A stretch of DNA of 64,000 nucleotides from Gammaproteobacteria bacterium. GTDB lineage: Bacteria > Pseudomonadota > Gammaproteobacteria > Pseudomonadales > Azotimanducaceae. The stretch spans positions 62,001 to 126,000 of the forward strand of contig JAPOYV010000094.1 in NCBI GenBank assembly GCA_026706385.1. The letters are read 5' to 3'. The number at the start of each line of letters is the position of its first letter. The stretch's first letter is position 1. The notes below the pieces were generated by a model. That model was given only the letters and a program-made list of their open reading frames with translations, searched no databases and was not told where the DNA came from. Positions 17,131 through 24,416 of this stretch are shown here, piece by piece. The translations under genes and the position numbers were made by a program.

Positions 17131-17709
17131 TCAGCCCGCGTTGCTGCGGCGCCGAGGCTCCCAGGGCCAGCCGCCGGCCGGTGGACGAACCACGGCGGCG
17201 GGGAGGTACAGATACGCACCGATGCGGAACGACCCGTGGGCGACGCGCCCCTCGATTCCGGCCGCCGCCGCCCAACGTTTCACGATCAAGCTCAAGGCCC
17301 GCGTGCTCAGCCTTGCGTCAAGCACCCGGCCGCTCTTGCTCATCCCGCGAAACAGAGCGCCCTCATCGATACCGGCGGCCTTGAGCCAAATGCGCGCCAT
17401 CTTTGCCGTAAGGCGGCTGCCATCGGGCACATCCGGGTCGCCCTCAGGGTCCCGTCTCGTTCGGACAACCAGCCGTACCCGCTTCTTTTTGACCTTCAGG
17501 TCCGCAACGTCCAGTGCCACCAACTCCTTTGGGCGCAGCATGCACTCCCACGAGAGGCTGATCACCAAGGCATCGCGCAGACCGAGCAGCGTTTCGGATG
17601 ACAACGCCTCGTCCACCATGCTGTATACCTGGTCGGGCTTGAGCGCAACGGCGAGTTCGGGTCCGGGCCGAGCCGGACCGGGCTGCTCGGTACGGTCACG
17701 CGTGGTCAT
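17131..17709 (-). pseudogene. Truncated tyrosine recombinase/integrase
   Basis: A 192-codon frame covering only the core of a phage-type integrase catalytic domain. The first catalytic Arg is in ECMLRPKELVALDVADL, and the HxxR box appears as HGSFRIGA. After that box the frame runs into unrelated low-complexity sequence (PPAGGWPWEPRRR) and lacks the downstream His/Trp and the nucleophilic Tyr; the N-terminal SAM-like arm-binding domain is missing too. It cannot be an active recombinase. Its start overlaps the end of the NUDIX gene by 14 nt. It is best read as the footprint of an old integrated element. Confidence 0.65.
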
Positions 17710-18235
17710 GGCTTTCTCCCAAGTGGTTGCCGGTAAGCAAGCGGTGGAGAGCTTCCAGGCTGTCGGGCGTGTAGCGCGAGGCGTCGTCGGCCAGGATTTC
17801 GGCGATGCCGACGAACCCGCCGCCTGCGACCTCCTCGGGTTGCAGCGTGAAGGGCCCGTCGTGCCGGCAGATGAAGACGCGGCACCAGTTTCGGACCGCT
17901 TGGCGACCGCCCTCCCCCGGATCGCAGAAGTAGCTGTCGAAGGCGGTCTCCATAGGTGTGTCGACGATGCCGAGTTCCTCCGCCGCTTCGCGCACCGCGC
18001 ACTCTTCGTACGACTCGCCGGCGACCACCACGCCGCCGGCGCAAAGGTCGAGCATCCCCGGATAGACGTCCTTCGTTTCCGTCCGCCGCTGCACGAAAAG
18101 ACGACCGTCCCGGTCGACGACGAAAATCCCCGTCACGCGGTGGCGCAGTCCCTTGGCGCGCATCACGCTGCGCGGCACGACGTCAACCGGCCGGTCGTCC
18201 GCGTCGACGATCACCACCCGCTCGTCGAGCGTCAC
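17696..18235 (-). CDS. NUDIX hydrolase (YfcD-like)
   Basis: A 179-aa hydrolase with a complete NUDIX box: GGVVVAGESYEECAVREAAE followed by ELGI, containing the metal-binding REAAEEL core. The N-terminal DADDRPVDVVPRSVMRAKGL and the HRVTGIFVVDRDG strand match the isopentenyl-diphosphate isomerase/YfcD-like branch of the superfamily. It probably hydrolyses a nucleoside-diphosphate-type substrate that cannot be specified. Its start overlaps the rhomboid gene stop by 4 nt, so the two are coupled. Confidence 0.9.
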   Translation of the reverse strand: MTLDERVVIVDADDRPVDVVPRSVMRAKGLRHRVTGIFVVDRDGRLFVQRRTETKDVYPGMLDLCAGGVVVAGESYEECAVREAAEELGIVDTPMETAFDSYFCDPGEGGRQAVRNWCRVFICRHDGPFTLQPEEVAGGGFVGIAEILADDASRYTPDSLEALHRLLTGNHLGESHDHA

Positions 18236-18834
18236 TCGCTGCCGCGCGCCGGGACCGGCGCTTCACGCGCACGCCGCTGATCGATGGCGAAGAGGCCCCG
18301 GGCGACCACCGCGCCCGCGATCAAACCGAAAAGGTGGCCTTCCCAGGAAACGTGCCCACCCTGTGGCAAGACACCGAAAACCATGGTCCCGTAGGTCAGG
18401 AACACGACCAGAGCCACCAGCGCGGACCGGACGCTGCGCTCCGAGATCCCGCGCACGATCAGGAAGCCGAAGATGCCGAACACGAGGCCACTCGCACCGA
18501 TGTGCGCGGCTTCGCGGCCGAGCAGCCACAGCGCGGTCCCGCCGAGCAACGCGATGGCAACGGATACGCGCAGGAAATAGGCGGCGCCTCGCGCGACCAA
18601 CAGTCCGCCCATGATCAGCAACGGAACCGTATTCGCCAACAGGTGGTGCAGCGAACCGTGCACGAACGGCATGCCGAGAATGCCCACCAACCCGCCAACC
18701 TGGCGTGGATGCAGCGCGAGGTCGTAGAGGAGGCCGCGGTCCACGTAGAGCGCGGCGAGCGACACCACCCACATCAGGCACACGGCGCCGGTGAGCGCCG
18801 CGAGTCGCGGCTTCAGCGCCGAGAGGTCCATCAC
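18232..18834 (-). CDS. Rhomboid family intramembrane serine protease
   Basis: A 200-aa protein with about six membrane segments. The catalytic Ser is Ser115 in HIGASGLVFG, the catalytic His is His167 in SWEGHLFGLIAG, and the HGSLHHLLANTVPLL segment (residues 59-73) supplies the conserved His/Asn oxyanion region. Rhomboids cleave membrane-anchored proteins within the bilayer. ATGs at 18834 and 18831 are equally possible starts. It lies between the PhyH-type oxygenase and the NUDIX hydrolase, all on the minus strand; the target protein is unknown. Confidence 0.93.
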   Translation of the reverse strand: MMDLSALKPRLAALTGAVCLMWVVSLAALYVDRGLLYDLALHPRQVGGLVGILGMPFVHGSLHHLLANTVPLLIMGGLLVARGAAYFLRVSVAIALLGGTALWLLGREAAHIGASGLVFGIFGFLIVRGISERSVRSALVALVVFLTYGTMVFGVLPQGGHVSWEGHLFGLIAGAVVARGLFAIDQRRAREAPVPARGSE

Positions 18835-18850
18835 GCCGCCCGCGGGACCG

Positions 18851-19702
18851 TCAGGAAATCACCGCTTCGGCGCCGAGCCGTTCGGTCAACCAGGTCTTCA
18901 GCGGCACGTCCTCTTCGGCGGGCGACGTGTAGCCGAAGCCCCCGTTCGGACTGGCCCCGAGCAACTGGCGACGGATCGGATCGGCACCGTCCATGTAGTG
19001 CCCCACGGTCATGTCGTCGCGCGGGCGCAGCCAACGGTAGCTGTAGCCCATGAACAGGACCTTGCGGGTGACGTCGGACCGGTTGAAGCCCGCCGAGTGC
19101 CACAGTCGGCGGTCGAAGAAGACGGCGTCCCCGGCATCGACGCAGACCGGCATGGCGTCCGGATGATCCGCGGCGGGGTCGTCCGGCAGATCCAGCTTGT
19201 TCAGCTTGTGGCTGCCGGGCACGACGTGGAAGTTGCCCCGGTTGGGCTCGAGGGTGCTGGTTAAGAAGAAGCCGACCTTGAGCGAGACGCGCGATCGTGG
19301 CTCGCCTTCAAGCTCGATGTTGAGCCGGCCGCTGTCCTGGTGCCAGCCAAGCCGGGGACGCGGCGGCTCGAACCCCGACGGCAACGGCGGGGTCACGATC
19401 AGGTGCGAATGATAGAGCTGGATGTGCCAACCGAGGATATCGACCACCTTCATGAACGTATCGGGCAGGTCCAGCAGATCGAGGAACTCGTCGTCCATGC
19501 CGAAGGCGTCGAGGACGTTCAGCGGCTGATGCGCCTTGAGATCCCGCTTCTCCCGCCACTGCGCGTCGATCCGGTCGGCCGCCTCGGCCAACGCGGCCAC
19601 CTTGCTGTCCGGGAGAACCCCGGGGACGATCATGAAGCCTTGGCTCTCGAACTGCCGTCTCTCCTCGTCAGTCAGGCGATGCTGGAGGCAGGCCTCTTCC
19701 AT
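18851..19702 (-). CDS. Phytanoyl-CoA dioxygenase family (PhyH) Fe(II)/2-oxoglutarate oxygenase
   Basis: A 283-aa non-heme iron hydroxylase. The metal-binding HxD appears in GWHQDSGRLNIE and the distal His in DRRLWHSAGFNRS, with NFHVVPGSHKLN between them. These enzymes couple 2-oxoglutarate decarboxylation to hydroxylation of a small molecule. I chose the ATG at 19702 (MEEACLQHRLTDEERRQFES), which gives normal length; the frame continues far upstream only as shadow of the opposite strand. It is divergent from the luciferase-like gene at 19790. The substrate is unknown. Confidence 0.9.
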   Translation of the reverse strand: MEEACLQHRLTDEERRQFESQGFMIVPGVLPDSKVAALAEAADRIDAQWREKRDLKAHQPLNVLDAFGMDDEFLDLLDLPDTFMKVVDILGWHIQLYHSHLIVTPPLPSGFEPPRPRLGWHQDSGRLNIELEGEPRSRVSLKVGFFLTSTLEPNRGNFHVVPGSHKLNKLDLPDDPAADHPDAMPVCVDAGDAVFFDRRLWHSAGFNRSDVTRKVLFMGYSYRWLRPRDDMTVGHYMDGADPIRRQLLGASPNGGFGYTSPAEEDVPLKTWLTERLGAEAVIS

Positions 19703-19789
19703 CGTTGATCCTCGCGTGACTTTACGCGACTCTACCACTTTGCTGTTCGCGGGCGGGCAGCCAGGGGCCGCGAGATTGGAGAGGGATGC

Positions 19790-20914
19790 ATGAGATTCGG
19801 CCTGTTCGTGTACTGCACCGTCGGCCGGCGGCACGAGCTCGAAGCCGGCATGGCTGGCCGCGACCGCGCGCTCTACGGCCGCATGATCGATGAACTCGGC
19901 CGCACCGCGGCCTTCGCCGAGCAGCACGGCTACTTCGCGTTCGGCCATCCCGAGCACCACCTGCAAATCGAGGGGTTCGAAGCGTCGAACGACCCCGCGC
20001 TCATGGCCATGTGGCTCGGCCAGCACACGACCACGATGCGCATCGTCACCTGCGGGTTCGTGTCGACGGTCAACAATCCCCTCACTGTCGCCGAGAAGAT
20101 CGCCACCATGGACCACATGCTCGGCGGCCGCTTCGGCGTCGGCCTGGTCCGCGGCTACCAGGCCCGCTGGGTGGAGAACTTCAAGATCCGGCCGGAGCTC
20201 AAGGCCGTTGGTCCGTGGAACAGGAACTCGGCGGACGACGATCTCAACCGCGAGTACTTTTCCGAGTTCGTGGACATCGTGGCGACGGCTCTGGCCCGCG
20301 AGACGTTCTCGTATCGGGGCAAGTACTGGACGTTCCCGCCCGAGCGATTCGTCAATCCCCACCACCACGAGGTCTACACACGCTTCGGGCAAGGCGTCGA
20401 TGACGACATGGCGATCACGGAGGTCGGTATCGCACCGCGGCCGTTGCAGGACGAGATTCCGCTCTACGGCGGCTTCTCGGCGAGCTTGAGGACGGCCAAG
20501 TTCTGGGCCCGGTACAAGGGACGGCCCATCGTGCTGTCCGGGAACACGGAGTTTCTCGAGGTGCTGTGGCGCGAGTGGCGCAGCGAAGCCGAACGCCACG
20601 GCCACGACGTCGCGCCCGGTCGCGAGGCGTGCTGGGGCGGCATCATGATCTGCGCGGAAACGGACGCCCAGGCGCAAGCGCTGTTCGCGGACATGGAGTG
20701 GTTCTGGAATACCTGGGCTACCCCGTTCGGCCAAGGCATGCCGGAACTGCTGGTCGGATCCCCTGATACGATCAACGCACGCATCGACCGCGTAGCGCAA
20801 AGCGTTCCCGTCGAGGAAGCCTTCCTGTTGATTCCCGCCGGCCTGCACACGCCCGAGCAGCTCGAAGACTCCCTCGGCCTCTTCGCCGAGCGGGTCATGC
20901 CCAACTTCGCTTAA
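19790..20914 (+). CDS. LLM-class flavin-dependent oxidoreductase (luciferase alpha-like)
   Basis: A 374-aa luciferase-like TIM barrel monooxygenase. Signature parts are YFAFGHPEHHLQIEGFEAS, MRIVTCGFVSTVNNPLTVAE and DHMLGGRFGVGLVRGYQARW. A C-terminal extension with ETDAQAQALFADMEWFWN is typical of FMN-dependent members. The ATG follows an AGAGGG ribosome-binding site. The next gene begins 10 nt downstream, so it may head the plus-strand run with the GCS2-type ligase, the deacylase and the MetX-type gene. The substrate is not predictable. Confidence 0.88.
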   Translation: MRFGLFVYCTVGRRHELEAGMAGRDRALYGRMIDELGRTAAFAEQHGYFAFGHPEHHLQIEGFEASNDPALMAMWLGQHTTTMRIVTCGFVSTVNNPLTVAEKIATMDHMLGGRFGVGLVRGYQARWVENFKIRPELKAVGPWNRNSADDDLNREYFSEFVDIVATALARETFSYRGKYWTFPPERFVNPHHHEVYTRFGQGVDDDMAITEVGIAPRPLQDEIPLYGGFSASLRTAKFWARYKGRPIVLSGNTEFLEVLWREWRSEAERHGHDVAPGREACWGGIMICAETDAQAQALFADMEWFWNTWATPFGQGMPELLVGSPDTINARIDRVAQSVPVEEAFLLIPAGLHTPEQLEDSLGLFAERVMPNFA

Positions 20915-20924
20915 GGGACGCACC

Positions 20925-22343
20925 GTGGGTGACGAGATACAACGACGCCACTTCGACGCCGAGGATTTCCGGCGTTTCCGTCGCAACCTGGACAACGAGA
21001 CGCACCTCGTCGAAGACCTCTTCGAGCGCGACGAACTGAGCGGCCGTGGCGACATGGTCGGTTTCGAGCTCGAGGCGTGGATCGTCAATGCCGACGGCCA
21101 ACCCGATCCGGTCAACGAGCGCCTCCTGGAAATCGTCGCCAACCCCCTCGTGGTGCCGGAACTGGCCGCCTTCAACGTCGAATTGAACGGCAGTCCGAGT
21201 GCGCTGCAGGGCAACGTCTTCTCGCGCATTCACGACGAGTTGTCCGCTACCTGGGAGATCTGCCGCAGTGGCGCCGCCGAGCTCGGTTGCCGACTCGCGA
21301 CCATCGGCATTCTGCCGACCATCCGGCCGGAGCTCCTCAATTCCGCGCACATGTCCGCCATGGTCCGCTACCAAGCGCTGAACGACCGCATCCTCGCGCT
21401 GCGCGACGGCGCCCCGCTGCACATCAACATCACCACGGGCGACGGCCTGGATATGCACCACGACGACGTCATGCTGGAGGCCGCGGCGACGTCCTTCCAG
21501 ATCCACCTGCAGTGCAAGCCGGAACGCGCGGTGCGCGATTTCAACGCCGCGATCATCGCGTCCGCGCCGATGGTAGCGCTCGCGGCCAACTCGCCGTTCC
21601 TGTTCGGCCGCTCGCTGTGGGAGGAGACGCGGATTCCGCTGTTCGAACAGGCCGTGTCCGCCGGGCCCAGGGCACCCGCCAGGGTCACGTTCGGAACCGG
21701 TTACGCGAAGGACTCGCTCGCCGAGATCTTCGCCGAAAATCAGCGCGAGCACCCCATCCTGCTGCCTTTCGTACAACCCGACGAACCGCCGCACAAGTAC
21801 GCCCACGTACGCTTCCAGAACGGCACCGTGTGGCGCTGGAACCGGCCACTCCTGGGCTTCGACTTCGATGGTGTTCCGCACCTGCGCATCGAGCACCGGG
21901 TGGTCCCCGCCGGACCGACGATCGTCGACTGCGTTGCCAACGCCGCCGCCTGGCTCGGCATGGTGCGCGGCCTGGTGGAAGCCGACGAGCCCGCCGAGAA
22001 CCGCCTCGACTTCGCCGCCGCGAGCGACAACTTCTACGCCGCAGCGAAGTACGGCCTCGATGCAAAACTCACCTGGCTCGACGGCGAGCAGGTCAGCGCG
22101 GGCGCGCTCTTGCAGGACGAGCTGCTGCCGCTGGCCGCCGCTGCGCTGGAACGCCTCGATATTCCGCACCCGGAGGTGGAACGTTACATCGGCACGGCCT
22201 CGCAACGCGTCACCGCCAACCGGACGGGTGCGCGCTGGCAACGCGCCTGGGTAGCGAAGTACGGCAACGACTGGGCGGCACTGACCCGGGCCTACATCGA
22301 TGCCCAGGAAAGTGGTGAAGCGGTCCACACATGGTCGCTGTGA
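20925..22343 (+). CDS. Glutamate-cysteine ligase (GCS2) family protein
   Basis: A 472-aa ATP-dependent carboxylate-amine ligase of the GCS2 type, a family that forms a gamma-glutamyl amide bond. Recognisable parts are MVGFELEAWIVN (the GxExE strand), AFNVELNGSPSALQG, MSAMVRYQALNDRIL, APLHINITTGDG and APMVALAANSPFLFG. The start is GTG at 20925. Its end overlaps the following deacylase-like gene by 13 nt. Cysteine is the usual amine acceptor, but other amines are used by relatives, so the acceptor is left open. The next two genes suggest thiol or acyl-amino-acid metabolism. Confidence 0.85.
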   Translation: MGDEIQRRHFDAEDFRRFRRNLDNETHLVEDLFERDELSGRGDMVGFELEAWIVNADGQPDPVNERLLEIVANPLVVPELAAFNVELNGSPSALQGNVFSRIHDELSATWEICRSGAAELGCRLATIGILPTIRPELLNSAHMSAMVRYQALNDRILALRDGAPLHINITTGDGLDMHHDDVMLEAAATSFQIHLQCKPERAVRDFNAAIIASAPMVALAANSPFLFGRSLWEETRIPLFEQAVSAGPRAPARVTFGTGYAKDSLAEIFAENQREHPILLPFVQPDEPPHKYAHVRFQNGTVWRWNRPLLGFDFDGVPHLRIEHRVVPAGPTIVDCVANAAAWLGMVRGLVEADEPAENRLDFAAASDNFYAAAKYGLDAKLTWLDGEQVSAGALLQDELLPLAAAALERLDIPHPEVERYIGTASQRVTANRTGARWQRAWVAKYGNDWAALTRAYIDAQESGEAVHTWSL

Positions 22344-23302
22344 CCGCGCGCCAGCGAGGGTCGCTCAATGTCCTCGACGCCTTTCCGGCCTCGATTGCCC
22401 AACTGCCCGCAACGGAACTTGCGGATGCGCTTGGGGGACCGACCCTTTTCGATCTACGCGAGCCCGATACACCCCCGTTGTTCGTCTCCGTACTGCTGCA
22501 CGGCAACGAGACATCGGGCTGGGACGCTGTCCGCCGCCTCGTCGGCGAGATCTCGGCGGCCTCGCTACTGCTTTTCGTCGGCAACGTCGAGGCTGCTCGG
22601 CGGGGCACCCGGAGCATCCCGGGTGGTCTTGATTTCAACCGCGTGTGGGAGGGCGGTGACACGCCTGAGGCCGCGATCGCCGACGAAGTCACCGCGTTCG
22701 CCGCCGCGGCTCGGCCCTACCTCGCCGTGGACGTGCACAACAACACCGGCGACAACCCGCCCTACGCGGTGGTGACGGACACCTGTCGGCGCACCCTCTC
22801 GGTTGCCCGTGCTTTTGCCCGCCGCGCCCTGCTCACCGCGCAACCGGAGGGATTCTTAAGTCGGCGATTCGCCGACTTCTGCACGGCCGTCACCGTCGAG
22901 GTAGGGATGCCCCAAGACGCCGGGAGCACCGAGCGCGCGGCATCGTTCCTCTCGCGCCTGCTGACCTCGCCAGCGGCCCCGGACGACGATCCGGCCGATC
23001 TCGCGCTTTTCGAGACCACGGCGCGGGTGCTGCTTACCCGTGGCGCCGTGATCGAGCCGAGCGCTCAGCGCTTCAACTTCCGAGCGGCGCCCGCGGGGAC
23101 GGCGTTGACGCGATCCGGCCCGCTCGTCGCCGAGGACGCCAGCGGCGACGACGTCACCGATGCCTACCTCGCGCACGAGAATGGCGCTATGGTCCTCAAG
23201 CGCAACACACACGTCGCCATGTACACCGGCAGCGAGGAAAGCGCGCGCCTGGACTGCCTTTGCTACCTGCTCCAACCCTTCAGCGGGCAACGTCGTGGCT
23301 GA
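22331..23302 (+). CDS. Succinylglutamate desuccinylase/aspartoacylase-like zinc amidohydrolase
   Basis: A 323-aa zinc carboxypeptidase-fold deacylase (M14-like AstE/AspA group). The zinc motif HGNE lies at residues 57-60 in VLLHGNETSGWDAVRR. GGLDFNRVWEGG provides the substrate-binding Arg segment and YLAVDVHNNTGDNPPY the third ligand region. It should remove an acyl or amide group from an amino acid derivative. It overlaps the GCS2-type ligase gene by 13 nt and the MetX-type gene by 8 nt, a strong sign that the three act together. Confidence 0.87.
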   Translation: MVAVTARQRGSLNVLDAFPASIAQLPATELADALGGPTLFDLREPDTPPLFVSVLLHGNETSGWDAVRRLVGEISAASLLLFVGNVEAARRGTRSIPGGLDFNRVWEGGDTPEAAIADEVTAFAAAARPYLAVDVHNNTGDNPPYAVVTDTCRRTLSVARAFARRALLTAQPEGFLSRRFADFCTAVTVEVGMPQDAGSTERAASFLSRLLTSPAAPDDDPADLALFETTARVLLTRGAVIEPSAQRFNFRAAPAGTALTRSGPLVAEDASGDDVTDAYLAHENGAMVLKRNTHVAMYTGSEESARLDCLCYLLQPFSGQRRG

Positions 23303-24416
23303 CGCGCGTCGATACATCACCATCGACGGTCGTTTCTCGATGCTGCACGGGGCCATCGAGTCTCCGAGGATCGCCTACGAGACCTGGGGCGAACTGTCGC
23401 CGGCGGGCGACAATGCCGTGCTGCTCTTCACGGGCCTGTCTCCCTCGGCGCACGCCGCGTCCTCGCCGGACGACCCGTCGTCCGGCTGGTGGGAGGACAT
23501 GGTCGGCGCCGACAAGCCGATCGACACCTCGCGGTACTTCGTCATCTGCGTCAATTCGCTGGGCAGTTGCTTCGGCTCCACCGGACCCGCAACCGCCAAC
23601 CCAGCGACCGGGCAGTCCTATCGCCTGGACTTCCCGGTGCTGGCCTTGGAGGATGTCGCGCACGCCGGGCACGCCGTGGTCGAGTCTCTCGGCATCGACC
23701 GGCTGTTCGCCGTGGTCGGCGCCTCGATGGGCGGCATGACGGCACTCGCCTACGCCGTGGCGTACGGCGAGCGCACCGACGGCGTCCTGCTCATCTCTTC
23801 CGCGGCGCGTTGCCTGCCGTTCTCGATTGCCCTGCGATCCCTGCAGCGCGAACTCATCCGCACGGATCCCGCCTGGGCCGACGGGCAGTATCCGTTCGAC
23901 GTGCCGCCCATCGTCGGCATGCGGCTCGCACGCAAGCTCGGCATGATCACCTACCGCTCGGCTGCCGAATGGGCGTTAAGATTCGGCCGCGAGCGCGCCA
24001 CCGACGACGTGGCCGTGGCCGGCAGCGCCCGGTCGCCCACGGCCGACGGCGCCGGGGGGCGGTTCGGCATCGACTTCGAGGTGGAGTCGTATCTGGAAGC
24101 GCACGCCAACAAGTTCATCGGCGCATTCGACGCCAATTGCTACCTGTACCTGTCCCGGGCCATGGACCTCTTCGACGTGGCCGACCACGGCGGTTCCGTC
24201 GCCGCGGGACTGCAACGGGTACGAGCCAAGCGCGCGCTGGTCATCGGCGTCGAGTCCGACTTCCTGTTTCCGCCTCAGCAGCAGCGTGAGATCGCCGACG
24301 GATTGCGCGCCGGCGTGGCGGACGCGGATTTCAAGCTGCTGCCGTCGATCCAGGGCCACGACTCGTTCCTCGTGGACATGGATCGGTTCCGCCCCGCGAT
24401 CGCTAGCTTCTTCTGA
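23295..24416 (+). CDS. MetX-family homoserine/serine O-acyltransferase-like alpha/beta hydrolase
   Basis: A 373-aa protein of the MetX family, which transfers an acetyl or succinyl group to the hydroxyl of homoserine or serine. The nucleophile elbow GASMGG has Ser144, RLDFPVLALEDVA follows the family pattern, and the charge relay His is in SIQGHDSFLVD at the C terminus. The N-terminal substrate loop reads NSLGSCFGSTGPATANP, whereas classic homoserine O-acetyltransferases have GGCxGTTGP, so serine or a different acyl donor is possible. The GTG start at 23295 overlaps the previous gene. The 3' end overlaps the convergent SelD fusion by 14 nt. Confidence 0.85.
   Translation: MADARRYITIDGRFSMLHGAIESPRIAYETWGELSPAGDNAVLLFTGLSPSAHAASSPDDPSSGWWEDMVGADKPIDTSRYFVICVNSLGSCFGSTGPATANPATGQSYRLDFPVLALEDVAHAGHAVVESLGIDRLFAVVGASMGGMTALAYAVAYGERTDGVLLISSAARCLPFSIALRSLQRELIRTDPAWADGQYPFDVPPIVGMRLARKLGMITYRSAAEWALRFGRERATDDVAVAGSARSPTADGAGGRFGIDFEVESYLEAHANKFIGAFDANCYLYLSRAMDLFDVADHGGSVAAGLQRVRAKRALVIGVESDFLFPPQQQREIADGLRAGVADADFKLLPSIQGHDSFLVDMDRFRPAIASFF

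Noticed and set aside
17131-17709. An active integrase with an attachment site
   Set aside because: The catalytic Tyr and the N-terminal domain are missing and no flanking direct repeats were found by eye.
19703-21229. Extension of the PhyH frame to 792 codons
   Set aside because: It is antisense to the luciferase-like and GCS2-type genes; the PhyH fold begins at MEEACLQ.
20895-22328. A 477-codon minus-strand frame opposite the GCS2-type gene
   Set aside because: Low-complexity shadow; the plus strand has the conserved ligase motifs.
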